64,000 bases of DNA, from contig NZ_CP050698.1 of assembly GCF_005116655.2 (NCBI RefSeq), positions 6,218,501-6,282,500 of the forward strand, written 5' to 3'. The number at the start of each line of letters is the position of its first letter. Positions within the stretch are counted from its first letter, which is position 1. A program made the translations under genes and the position numbers. Below the pieces are notes generated by a model. That model made no database searches, was not told where the DNA came from, and saw only the letters and a list, made by a program, of their open reading frames with translations. The DNA comes from Desulfosediminicola flagellatus. Lineage in GTDB: Bacteria > Desulfobacterota > Desulfobulbia > Desulfobulbales > Desulfocapsaceae. Positions 53,957-62,536 of this stretch are shown one piece after another.

Positions 53957-54565
53957 TTTTGTCTAATGTTCTTCTTTTCATCTGTTTCCTCCTCCCCTCC
54001 TGTTTTTTAATCTATGGTGCTGTTAAGCCGGATTTCTTGTCAATCAAGTATCTCGCGGGCTGAGGTACCCACCATTACACGCCATGTGTAAATACATGGG
54101 CGAATAGCAAGGTTGTAAATAACGTGTTTTTCTATTCTCAAATCACATCTTATGATGAGAGAGATAGGTATATATTGTATCGTGATTTTGCTTTTGATTA
54201 TCTGGCGTGATATCCTGAGTAGCAGTTGTCATGAAGGAATTTCAGCTCCTTAAACACTATCATATGCCAACGCGTTTGATATAATTAGGGGATGAGCCTT
54301 TGCCTGAAGTCTTTTGGGGTCTTGCTGCAGTTTGTCCGGAACTATGCGTTCTGTATAATTCTGGAGTGGCTGACTTCCAGAGAAGAAGGATCGATCTTTT
54401 TTTTTGCAGCTGAGAAATCGATTAATCTCTGAATGAAATTATCAAAAAGATGGATCCGAATAGAGTTGTGAAGTGAAGATGTTTTTTGCATGTAGTCATT
54501 ATTGTAAAATGCCAATCTTGAATCTCATTTTTATAAATTTACTCTAGGAATTGCCTACTTTCCTC
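53957..54565. other. gene-free region
   Basis: About 600 bp without a supportable gene, RNA or repeat. It should hold the promoter of the PAS kinase gene, which I could not locate. Confidence 0.4.
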
Positions 54566-56341
54566 ATGTTATCACTATTCAAGAAGTCTGCGAAAACCCA
54601 AATTGCAGTTATGAAGGTTGTTCTTATCTATTCCTTGTTTTCAATGGCCTGGATTACTTCATCCGACCAGTTATTGTTACTTCTCGTGAAGAGTCCAGAA
54701 ATTCTGACCCGGATCCAGACGTTAAAAGGATGGATATTTATCATTGTCACATCCTGTATCATCTATGTTCTGTTATTTAGCGAGATCAACAAGGTCAGGC
54801 GTGCTCAGAAGGAACTTTATGACAGTGAAGAAAAATACCGTTTTATGGCTGAACTGACCGGTTTACTGGTCTACGACTATGATATAGCTACAGGGGAAAT
54901 TAAATGGTCGGGAAGTATTACTGACATCACCGGATATTTGCCAGAAGAGTTTCAGAAAATTGATCTGCAGGATTGGGAACGATTAATTCATGATGATGAC
55001 CGTGAGTATTGCGTTGCTGAACTTAAAAAGGCTATTGCAGGTGGAACGATTTATAAGATTGAATACAGGTTAAGGCGAAAAGACGGGAGCTATATCCATA
55101 TTGATGACAGCGGAAGTTTCGTAAAAGATGATACCGGTAACGTGTATCGTATGCTTGGAAGCATGAAGGATGTATCTGCGAGAAAACAGATGGAAGAGCA
55201 ATATATGCATAGTCAGAAAATGGAAGCAATTGGCACCCTGGCTGGCGGAATAGCTCATGACTTTAACAACATACTCGGGGCGATAGTTGGCTACACCGAG
55301 CTCGCTAAAATTAACGTAAAGACTGATTCCGGTGTTAATGAAAATCTCGATAAAGTCCTTGAGGCAAGCAATCGCGCTAAGGGATTGGTGCAACAGATAC
55401 TTACCTTTAGTCGCAGGAGTCAGTCTGAGCGTTGTGCATTGAAGCCAGCAGAAGTTGTCGGTGAAATTGTTAATATGCTGCGTCCCACAATTCCTGCCAA
55501 TATTAACATACACCTGGACATTGATGCCGGTGACGAGGTGGTTATTGCAGATCCCTCACAACTGAATCAGGTGTTGATGAATCTTTGTACCAATGCGTTC
55601 CATGCTATGGAAAGTTCTGGTGGTACGCTGGGAATCTCTTTGAAGAAGGAAGAGCTCTGTGAAAAGGATTTACAGAACAGGCAAGATGTTAATAGCGGCA
55701 CGTTTGTCAGATTATCGATCACAGACACAGGACATGGGATATCATCAGATATAATAGATAATATCTTTGACCCATTCTTTACGACAAAGGACGTTGGCAA
55801 GGGGACAGGCATGGGATTGTCTATCGCGCATGGGATTGTTAAACGTTATAACGGATTTATCTCTGTAGAAAGTGAACCGGGGAAAGGAGCCACATTTCAT
55901 GTTTTTCTGCCGACAGTACATACATCATTACACGACAATGAGAAAAAAGAAGAAGCGGATCCGCGAGGAACAGAGAGGATACTCCTGGTAGATGATGAGG
56001 AAGCCCTCACTGAAACAGGCCAAAAAATTCTGGAACAGTTAGGCTACAACGTTTCTGTGAGTAACAGCAGTACTGAGGCACTGAGACTTTTTAAGGAGAG
56101 ACCCGGTGAATTTGATCTGGTTATCACTGATCAGGCGATGCCAACTCTCACTGGTGCAGAACTGGCCAGGAGTATTTTGAGTATTCGGGCTGATATTCCT
56201 GTGATTCTTTGTACGGGATACAGCTCGGTCATCACTGAGAGCGAAGCACTATCTCTAGGGATAAAAGCGTTTGCATTCAAACCATTATCAAAAAATGCCA
56301 TTGCCAGATTAATACGTGATGTGCTGGGCGTAGTTGTGTAA
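54566..56341 (+). CDS. membrane PAS sensor histidine kinase with C-terminal receiver
   Basis: A 591-residue kinase from MLSLFKKSAKTQIAVMKVVL; a TTG start 15 bases earlier is possible. It has two helices (residues about 15-36 and 52-76) with a short outside loop (DQLLLLLVKSPEILTR) and a PAS domain at about 85-205 (YDYDIATGEIKWSGSITDIT). The HisKA acceptor is in GTLAGGIAHDFNNILGAIVG. HATPase carries DTGHGISSDI and GKGTGMGLSIAHGIV. A receiver domain at about 475-591 carries ILLVDDEEALTETG, LVITDQAMPTLTGAEL and AFAFKPLSKNAIAR. The receiver makes it a hybrid. The sigma-54 activator follows, but that protein has no receiver, so a direct pair is not certain. Confidence 0.93.
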   Translation: MLSLFKKSAKTQIAVMKVVLIYSLFSMAWITSSDQLLLLLVKSPEILTRIQTLKGWIFIIVTSCIIYVLLFSEINKVRRAQKELYDSEEKYRFMAELTGLLVYDYDIATGEIKWSGSITDITGYLPEEFQKIDLQDWERLIHDDDREYCVAELKKAIAGGTIYKIEYRLRRKDGSYIHIDDSGSFVKDDTGNVYRMLGSMKDVSARKQMEEQYMHSQKMEAIGTLAGGIAHDFNNILGAIVGYTELAKINVKTDSGVNENLDKVLEASNRAKGLVQQILTFSRRSQSERCALKPAEVVGEIVNMLRPTIPANINIHLDIDAGDEVVIADPSQLNQVLMNLCTNAFHAMESSGGTLGISLKKEELCEKDLQNRQDVNSGTFVRLSITDTGHGISSDIIDNIFDPFFTTKDVGKGTGMGLSIAHGIVKRYNGFISVESEPGKGATFHVFLPTVHTSLHDNEKKEEADPRGTERILLVDDEEALTETGQKILEQLGYNVSVSNSSTEALRLFKERPGEFDLVITDQAMPTLTGAELARSILSIRADIPVILCTGYSSVITESEALSLGIKAFAFKPLSKNAIARLIRDVLGVVV

Positions 56342-56678
56342 CTATTTGAATTGCAGTAATTGCGTCGTCCGAGTGTTGTGATGCAACTATTAACTCGCAG
56401 GATTAATCGTGTTTATTAGTTGGAGCTGATAGCCTGACGTGCTAACGCATGTCATTAATGACAGCTACATTTCAATTGGGCCTGTCTTCGTATTCATATT
56501 GTATGCGAATCCTTTTTTCCTTCCGGAAATCTTGAAAAACATTCCATCGAATCTCCATTAAAAGACGGCAGAGAAAAATTGTTCCACCGTTACAGAAAGT
56601 ATCTTGATTCATTGCTATCCAAGCGAGTAGAGTGATGTATCATAATAACTACATGTTGACGATTTGATACGGGGTGGT
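56342..56678. other. gene-free region
   Basis: 337 bp between the PAS kinase and the sigma-54 activator. I see no terminator, promoter or RNA that I can support. Confidence 0.4.
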
Positions 56679-58106
56679 ATGAGCAAAAGAGCGGAAAAAA
56701 ACATTGATCTGTTCGATGAACAGGATAGTGATCGCACGAGAAACCGGCTAAAAGAACTTCAGCGGATTTTTGAGCATATTCAGGATGGTGCATGTGTAAC
56801 CGATGAATATGGGATAATTACGCATTTTAACGGTCCTTACGGAAGATTCCTAGAGGTTGATCCACGTGAGCAAATTGGTAAGCATATAACCGATGTGGTT
56901 GAGAATTCGAGGATGCATATTGTAGCCCGTACCGGCACGGCTGAGATTAACAAAAGCCAGTCAATCAAGGGCCAGAACATGCTTGTCCAACGCATACCGA
57001 TAAAAGAAGACGGCAAGGTTATTGCTGTTTTTGGTCAGGTAGTATTCAAGGATATCAACGATGTCGGCAGGCTGGCGCAAAAACTTACAGAGCTGGAAAC
57101 GCGGGTAAGGTTCTACCAGAAGGAACTGAGTTCTCTGCGTTCAACGCGTTATTCGTTTGAATCGATTATTGGTGAAAGCGAGCCTATGCTGCAGGTGAAA
57201 CACGAAGCTCTTAAGGCTGCTGCCACCAGCCTGTCAGTGTTGATTTCCGGTGAGTCCGGTACAGGTAAAGAGCTGTTTGCCCAATCTATCCATAATGCGA
57301 GTTGCCGAAAGTCCAAACCGTTTATTCGTTTGAATTGCGCAGCCATCCCTAAAGATCTGATGGAATCGGAGCTGTTTGGATATGCGAAGGGAGCTTTTAC
57401 CGGTGCCAAAACAACCGGAAAACCAGGTAAATTTGAACTTGCAGACAAGGGCACTCTCTTTCTTGATGAGATAGGAGATCTTCCACTTGAAATGCAGCCA
57501 AAACTGCTTCGCGCATTGGAAGAAAAAGAGTTTGAGCGGGTTGGCGGAAATCGACTTATTCAGTCAGATTTCAGGCTCATAGCCGCAAGCAACCAGAACC
57601 TTGAGGAAATGGTTGATAGGGGGGAATTCAGGGCTGATCTCTTTTATCGGCTCAATGTTGTTCCCTTACATATCCCGCCTCTTCGTGAGCGAGGCTCAGA
57701 TGTACTGCTACTCGCAAGGCATTTGCTTTACAGAAACGAAGAAGAAACACGTGTTAAAGGAATCGATTTCACTCAGGCGGCAGGGGAATTGTTAGTAAAG
57801 TACTCCTGGCCCGGCAATGTCCGTGAACTGAACAACGTCATTGAGCGAACTATTGCTACCTGTGACGAAGCACAGATAACCCCTTCAGACCTGCCGCTGT
57901 ATCTTCATAAGACTCAGGCTGTCATTGGTGATGCTCATAGTTCGTTACTTAAAGAGGTTGTGGCACGGGCAGAAAAAAATGCTATCGTCGATGCACTGAA
58001 GATTACAGGGTATACCAAGTCAAAAGCCGCAGAATTATTGGGTATCCATAGAACCCTGTTGTATAAGAAGGCGAGGAAGTACGGGATTTCCCTTACTCCG
58101 GAATAG
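56679..58106 (+). CDS. sigma-54-dependent transcriptional activator (PAS-AAA+-Fis)
   Basis: A 475-residue enhancer-binding protein. Residues about 25-140 are a PAS domain (GACVTDEYGIITHFNGPYGR). A short coiled linker (LAQKLTELETRVRFYQKELS) leads to the AAA+ domain at about 160-400 with Walker A GESGTGKELFAQ, the sigma-54-contacting GAFTGA (YAKGAFTGAKTTG), Walker B LFLDEIGDLPLEMQPKLLRA and YSWPGNVRELNNVIERT. The C-terminal Fis-type helix-turn-helix is SKAAELLGIHRTLLYKKARK. The PAS domain probably senses a small ligand directly. Two divergent -24/-12 promoters at 59857-59974 are the obvious targets. The start at 56679 follows GGGGTGGT. Confidence 0.95.
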   Translation: MSKRAEKNIDLFDEQDSDRTRNRLKELQRIFEHIQDGACVTDEYGIITHFNGPYGRFLEVDPREQIGKHITDVVENSRMHIVARTGTAEINKSQSIKGQNMLVQRIPIKEDGKVIAVFGQVVFKDINDVGRLAQKLTELETRVRFYQKELSSLRSTRYSFESIIGESEPMLQVKHEALKAAATSLSVLISGESGTGKELFAQSIHNASCRKSKPFIRLNCAAIPKDLMESELFGYAKGAFTGAKTTGKPGKFELADKGTLFLDEIGDLPLEMQPKLLRALEEKEFERVGGNRLIQSDFRLIAASNQNLEEMVDRGEFRADLFYRLNVVPLHIPPLRERGSDVLLLARHLLYRNEEETRVKGIDFTQAAGELLVKYSWPGNVRELNNVIERTIATCDEAQITPSDLPLYLHKTQAVIGDAHSSLLKEVVARAEKNAIVDALKITGYTKSKAAELLGIHRTLLYKKARKYGISLTPE

Positions 58107-58160
58107 CCGGAGGAAGGGAGTAGGGGAGTGGTTATGGGGGGGGCAAATAACTATTATCTC

Positions 58161-59762
58161 TTACACTTTTAATGCTTGAGCTCCCATTGGCTCATCACGA
58201 AATATTCTGCTATCCATCAATCTCGGGGTCGATTTAATAATTGGCTCAAAGTCCATTTGATCAAGAATATCTTTTTGCAAGTCGATTCCGGGGGCGATCT
58301 CTGTAAGCTCCATGCCTTGCTCAGTAAGGGTGAAGACACAGCGTTCTGTGATATACAGCACTTTTTGCCCTCGTTTAAGAGCGTAGTCTCCGCTGAAAGT
58401 GACATGCTCGACTTCATCCTGAACAAACTTTCTGGCCTTACCTTCCTGAGTGATTTTTAGCTGATGATTTTCAATATCAGCCTTAAGTCCACCTGCTGTA
58501 AAAGTTCCTAGAAATACAACTGTTTTTGCATTCTGGCTGATATTGATAAAGCCGCCTGCCCCTGCGAGCTTGCTGCCAAATTTGCTCACATTAACATTGC
58601 CATGCAGATCTGCCTGAGCCATGCCGAGGAAGGTTATATCAAGCCCGCCACCATCGTAAAAGTCAAACTGGTATGGCTGATCAATGATTGCCTGAGTGTT
58701 AACGGCTGCACCAAAACTCAGGCCGCCCACAGGCACACCACCAATGACGCCCGGTTCTGCAGTAAGAACAATATGGTCAAGCATTCCTTCTTCATTAACG
58801 ACGTCTGACACTCCTTCGGGTACGCCGATACCAAGGTTTACGATATCTCCTTCCTGTAACTCGAACGCGGCTCTTCTGGCAATAACCTTTCGTGGCCCCA
58901 TTTCCATCGGTAAAAAGGATTGAGACGGAACCCGTATCTCTGCACTGTAAGCAGGGCTATATTGTTCTGCAAAGGTCTGCCAATGATTCTCAGGCTCAGA
59001 GACAACAACGTAATCGACAAATATTCCGGGTATTTTTACATTCCGTGGATGCAATGAACCGTTCTCGGCGATTCGCTCTACCTGAACAATGACCTTGCCG
59101 CCCGAGTTACGGACTGCCATAGCTATCGCAAGCACTTCAAGAGTGAGGGCTTCTTTCTCCATGGTTATATTTCCTGCAGGATCGGCTGTAGTTCCACGTA
59201 GCAGGGCAATATCAATCGGCAGTGTTTTGTAGGCAAGATACTCTGTATTATCAAATTCTATCAATTCAACAATATCTTCGGTTGTTGCGGCGTTAATTTT
59301 GCCGCCACCATTACGGGGGTCGACAAAGGTGCCGAGGCCGACACTGCTGATAGTTCTGGGCTTTTTGGCGGCAATGTCGCGAAACATGGTCGAAATAACA
59401 CCCTGGGGCAGGTTGTAGGCAATGATCTTGTTTTCAACTGCGAGCTTTTGCAAAGTAGGAACAAGGCCCCAGTGTCCACCAATAACCCTGGCAACCATTC
59501 CTTCATGACCGAGATGGTTGAGTCCGCGGTGTTGACCATCTCCCTGTCCTGCTGCATATATAAGGCTTAAATCGCGGGGAAATGCTGTGGCGATGAATCG
59601 TTCTTCAAGAGCTATGGTGAGTTGCTCGGCAAATCCTATTCCGACAAAACCGCCGGTAGCAATCGTATCACCGCTTTGTATCACACTTACCGCTTCTGCT
59701 GCGGTAACGACTTTGTTCTTTCTGGGGACTCTATGGGGTTCGTTGTCTGGGGATATCTTCAT
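58161..59762 (-). CDS. fused acyl-CoA:acetate/ketoacid CoA-transferase
   Basis: A 533-residue CoA-transferase with both halves in one chain, as in propionate CoA-transferase and YdiF. The N-terminal half carries ATGGFVGIGFAEQLTIALEE; the C-terminal half carries NLGIGVPEGVSDVVNEEG and the catalytic glutamate E336 in TAEPGVIGGVP, then FDFYDGGGLDITFLGMAQAD and FLGTFTAGGLK. It moves CoA between short-chain acids such as acetoacetate, acetate or propionate. A sigma-54 promoter lies about 85 nt upstream, divergent from the SDR-thiolase unit. It lies convergent with the activator gene. Confidence 0.94.
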   Translation of the reverse strand: MKISPDNEPHRVPRKNKVVTAAEAVSVIQSGDTIATGGFVGIGFAEQLTIALEERFIATAFPRDLSLIYAAGQGDGQHRGLNHLGHEGMVARVIGGHWGLVPTLQKLAVENKIIAYNLPQGVISTMFRDIAAKKPRTISSVGLGTFVDPRNGGGKINAATTEDIVELIEFDNTEYLAYKTLPIDIALLRGTTADPAGNITMEKEALTLEVLAIAMAVRNSGGKVIVQVERIAENGSLHPRNVKIPGIFVDYVVVSEPENHWQTFAEQYSPAYSAEIRVPSQSFLPMEMGPRKVIARRAAFELQEGDIVNLGIGVPEGVSDVVNEEGMLDHIVLTAEPGVIGGVPVGGLSFGAAVNTQAIIDQPYQFDFYDGGGLDITFLGMAQADLHGNVNVSKFGSKLAGAGGFINISQNAKTVVFLGTFTAGGLKADIENHQLKITQEGKARKFVQDEVEHVTFSGDYALKRGQKVLYITERCVFTLTEQGMELTEIAPGIDLQKDILDQMDFEPIIKSTPRLMDSRIFRDEPMGAQALKV

Positions 59763-59856
59763 AACTGTACCGACACATCGTAATGTATTAAAAAATAGCT
59801 TTTCTCTCGGTTAATGAAAATTTAACCGGAAGTTCCTTGTAGATTGTATGTTGTTT

Positions 59857-59873
59857 GAGCAATAATTGTGCCT
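59857..59873 (-). promoter_or_regulatory. sigma-54 promoter of CoA-transferase gene
   Basis: Minus-strand AGGCACAATTATTGCTC matches the -24/-12 consensus in all key positions except the first T, with exact 12-bp GG-GC distance. Transcription should begin near 59847. Confidence 0.78.
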
Positions 59874-59880
59874 GACGCAA

Positions 59881-59911
59881 GTTGCATAAAATTCTGTCGG
59901 AGCAATGCAAC
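59881..59911. promoter_or_regulatory. inverted repeat, possible activator site
   Basis: GTTGCAT at 59881-59887 and ATGCAAC at 59905-59911 form a perfect 7-bp inverted repeat with a 17-bp spacer between the two divergent -24/-12 promoters. A second small palindrome AATGCAACGCATT overlaps it. It is close to the minus promoter (its centre about 25 bp upstream of the -24 element), closer than most enhancer sites. Confidence 0.45.
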
Positions 59912-59957
59912 GCATTCTTCATCCACTCTTTGCTGAAATTGTTATGATGACGAAGGT

Positions 59958-59974
59958 TGGCTCAGAGTTTGCAT
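59958..59974 (+). promoter_or_regulatory. sigma-54 promoter of SDR-thiolase operon
   Basis: TGGCTCAGAGTTTGCAT matches TGGCAC-N5-TTGCA with one mismatch (T for A at the fifth base) and exact 12-bp GG-GC distance. Transcription should begin near 59985, about 50 nt before the SDR ATG. Confidence 0.78.
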
Positions 59975-60036
59975 ATGAGGGGTGGCGTGTGTCGTAAGGC
60001 ATTGACGAATTTAGTTCCCGAAACGTGGAGGAAAAT

Positions 60037-60831
60037 ATGTTGACTGTAAAGGATTCCGTCGCCGTAATAACAGGCGGTAGCGGTGGTATTGGTAACTCAT
60101 TGGCGGAATACTGGCTTAAAGAAGGCGGAAAGGTTGTTATAGCAGATATGCAGGAAAATCTTCTGCTTGCTGCAGAAAAAGAGCTCAAGACGATCAGTGA
60201 TAATGTTGCTTCTATCGTCTGCAATGTAACGAGTGAAGAAGACAATCAACGATTGGCGGAGTTTGCCATTGAGAAATTTGGAGCGATAAATCTGGTGGCT
60301 CCTTTTGCGGGAATTACCGGTGACGGGCTGATGATTAGTACCGATCGTGAAACCGGGAAGGTGGTTGGTAAGATGTCGCTTGAGAAATTTCAGCGAGTTA
60401 TAGACGTTAATCTCACAGGTGTTTTCCTTACAGTCCGAGAATGTGTAGAGCAGATGGTAAACCATGACTGTAAAGGTCTGGTATGTCTTATTTCTTCGAC
60501 AGGTTGTCTTGGGACAGCGGGACAGCTGAATTATTCGTCCTCAAAGGCTGCTGTCGCGGTGATGCCGAAGGTACTGACAGGGGAGTTTTTCAGGCGTAAT
60601 CTTTCAGATAAGATCCGTTGTATGGCAGTGGCTCCAGGTTATGTTGGCACTCCTATGGTTAAAAATATGGATGAGCGTATTGTAGATAAGATCCTTCAGC
60701 AGATTCCGATTGGAAGACTTATTGAGCCGGAAGAGGTGGTATCCCTGGTGAAAGAACTCTATAGAAACGAGGCAATGGCTGGTGAGACGGTGTTTATTCA
60801 TGGTGGCTTACGCCTTGGCTCCAAAGGGTAA
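60037..60831 (+). CDS. short-chain dehydrogenase/reductase
   Basis: A 264-residue NAD(P)-dependent oxidoreductase. The ATG at 60037 has GGAGG five to six bases upstream. The cofactor loop is TGGSGGIGNSLAEYW, the active-site Ser-Tyr-Lys set is in LISSTGCLGTAGQLNYSSSK (Tyr and Lys at its end), and PGYVGTPMVKNM follows. It resembles FabG or 3-hydroxybutyryl/3-hydroxyacyl-CoA dehydrogenases. Being 52 bp before a thiolase gene and under the same sigma-54 promoter, it probably oxidises a 3-hydroxyacyl compound for thiolysis. Confidence 0.92.
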   Translation: MLTVKDSVAVITGGSGGIGNSLAEYWLKEGGKVVIADMQENLLLAAEKELKTISDNVASIVCNVTSEEDNQRLAEFAIEKFGAINLVAPFAGITGDGLMISTDRETGKVVGKMSLEKFQRVIDVNLTGVFLTVRECVEQMVNHDCKGLVCLISSTGCLGTAGQLNYSSSKAAVAVMPKVLTGEFFRRNLSDKIRCMAVAPGYVGTPMVKNMDERIVDKILQQIPIGRLIEPEEVVSLVKELYRNEAMAGETVFIHGGLRLGSKG

Positions 60832-60883
60832 ATTTCTATACATTCCTATATAATACGATCGTTATCTTTTAGAGGAGATACGT

Positions 60884-62167
60884 ATGCGCGATGTCGTAAT
60901 AGTTAGTGGCAAACGCACTGCAATCGGTGCTTATGGCGGCAGTTTGAAAGATGTTCCGGTAGTTGATCTCGGAGCTGGTGTTTTGAAAGAAACCTTGAAG
61001 TCGGTCGGACTCCGCCCGGTTACGAGTGAGGAGTGTATCAAATTTGCTCCAGATGCTATTCGTGATGAAGGTATGATCGAACTTGAGCAGCGATACCATG
61101 AATATGATGAAGGTTTACAGCCGGTAGAAATCGATCAGGTGATCATCGGCAATGTCCTCTCAGCAGGTCAGGGGCAGAATGTAGCCAGGCAGGCGATGAT
61201 CAAAGCTGGTATACCCAAAGAGACCAGTGCGACAACTATCAACAAGCTTTGTGCCTCAGGAATCGAAGCGGTGGCACTGGCCAGTCAGGCGATCCGTTGT
61301 GGTGATGCTGATGTCATCCTGGCAGGCGGTATGGAATCGATGAGTCGTGTGCCTTATGTGTTGCCTGACGCCCGCTGGGGACAGCGTATGGGCGATGGCA
61401 AGATGGTCGACCTGATGATTTATGATGGTCTGTATGAAATGTTTTATGGGTATCATATGGGGCTGACCGCTGAAAATATTGCTGCCAAATATGGAATCAG
61501 CCGTCAGGAGCAGGATGAAATCGGCGCACTCAGTCATCAGCGGGCAATGGCCGCAATTGCCTCGGGTATTTTTAAGGAAGAGATTGTACCTGTCAATATC
61601 CCGCAGCGAAAAGGGGATCCGCGTATTTTTGAAATCGATGAACGCCCGATGGAGACAACTGCTGAAAAAATGGGCAGGCTGCGTCCAGCATTTAAAAAAG
61701 ATGGAACCGTAACGGCAGGAAACGCTTCCGGTATAAATGATGCGGCAGCTTCTTTGCTGGTTATGTCTGCTGAAAAGGCAAAAGAGTTGGGTCTGCAACC
61801 GATGGTAAAAATCAAGGGGCATTCCACCGCCGGGCTTGATCCTGCATATATGGGTCTTGGGCCGATCCCGGCTGTGCGCAAACTCATGGCAAAGCATACG
61901 CTGGCAATAGGAGATTTTGATTCCATCGAATTAAATGAAGCTTTTGCGGTACAGGCAATTGCGAGTATGCGTGAGCTTGGTTGTGATATCGACAAAACCA
62001 ATGTGCTCGGCAGCGGCATTTCCCTCGGACATCCTATTGGCTGCACGGGAACCCGTATTCTGCTGACGCTTATGCAGCAGATGAAACGCGGTAATCAGGG
62101 CCTTGGTCTTGCTTCTCTTTGTATTGGCGGTGGGCAGGGTATGGCTATGGCTCTTGAAAACTGTTGA
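60884..62167 (+). CDS. acetyl-CoA acetyltransferase (thiolase), with N-terminal insertion
   Basis: A 427-residue thiolase joining or cleaving acetoacetyl-CoA and 3-ketoacyl-CoA. The acyl-bearing cysteine is in TINKLCASGIEAVALASQAI, NEAFAVQAIASM and GHPIGCTGTRILLTLM carry the histidines, and ASLCIGGGQGMA carries the second cysteine. A typical thiolase is about 390-395 residues. Here about 33 extra residues (TSEECIKFAPDAIRDEGMIE and more) lie between about positions 45 and 78, before VIIGNVLSAGQGQN. The insertion is in frame and acid-rich, so it looks genuine. AGAGGAG precedes the ATG; a strong terminator follows. Confidence 0.95.
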   Translation: MRDVVIVSGKRTAIGAYGGSLKDVPVVDLGAGVLKETLKSVGLRPVTSEECIKFAPDAIRDEGMIELEQRYHEYDEGLQPVEIDQVIIGNVLSAGQGQNVARQAMIKAGIPKETSATTINKLCASGIEAVALASQAIRCGDADVILAGGMESMSRVPYVLPDARWGQRMGDGKMVDLMIYDGLYEMFYGYHMGLTAENIAAKYGISRQEQDEIGALSHQRAMAAIASGIFKEEIVPVNIPQRKGDPRIFEIDERPMETTAEKMGRLRPAFKKDGTVTAGNASGINDAAASLLVMSAEKAKELGLQPMVKIKGHSTAGLDPAYMGLGPIPAVRKLMAKHTLAIGDFDSIELNEAFAVQAIASMRELGCDIDKTNVLGSGISLGHPIGCTGTRILLTLMQQMKRGNQGLGLASLCIGGGQGMAMALENC

Positions 62168-62238
62168 TCGACTCAACCATATCAAAATCAGGATGAAAAT
62201 CTGTTAACCCGGATAAAGGGTAATCAAATGAACCACAA

Positions 62239-62278
62239 CGGTGGAAAGTGTACATCACACTTTCCACCGTTTTTTTTT
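62239..62278 (+). terminator. Rho-independent terminator of SDR-thiolase operon
   Basis: A perfect 13-bp stem CGGTGGAAAGTGT / ACACTTTCCACCG with a 5-base loop, followed by nine T. Confidence 0.93.
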
Positions 62279-62536
62279 GACAGCGATAGCACTGGGTAAG
62301 GCTCTTTATTCTGGGCATATACCTATACACTGTGGTACTATTTGTTGCGGACCAAAGAGGCTGATCGAGGGAATACGAGAGTGTGATTCATGATATCATT
62401 ACTGTAGATATTGATTGTAGCCCTATAAATGTCTATTGTTTCGCTGAATTTCAGACTCGACAATGGCTGGTGTTCTCCTATTGAATTCCAGCTTAAATGT
62501 ATTCACCACCACAGATTAAAACAGCAGAGTTAGACT
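62279..62536. other. upstream region of NrfD-like gene
   Basis: No gene seen; presumably holds the promoter of the membrane oxidoreductase subunit. I could not identify it. Confidence 0.35.

Noticed and set aside
61256-62046. Long minus-strand open frames inside the thiolase gene
   Set aside because: They are antisense shadows of a fully conserved thiolase.
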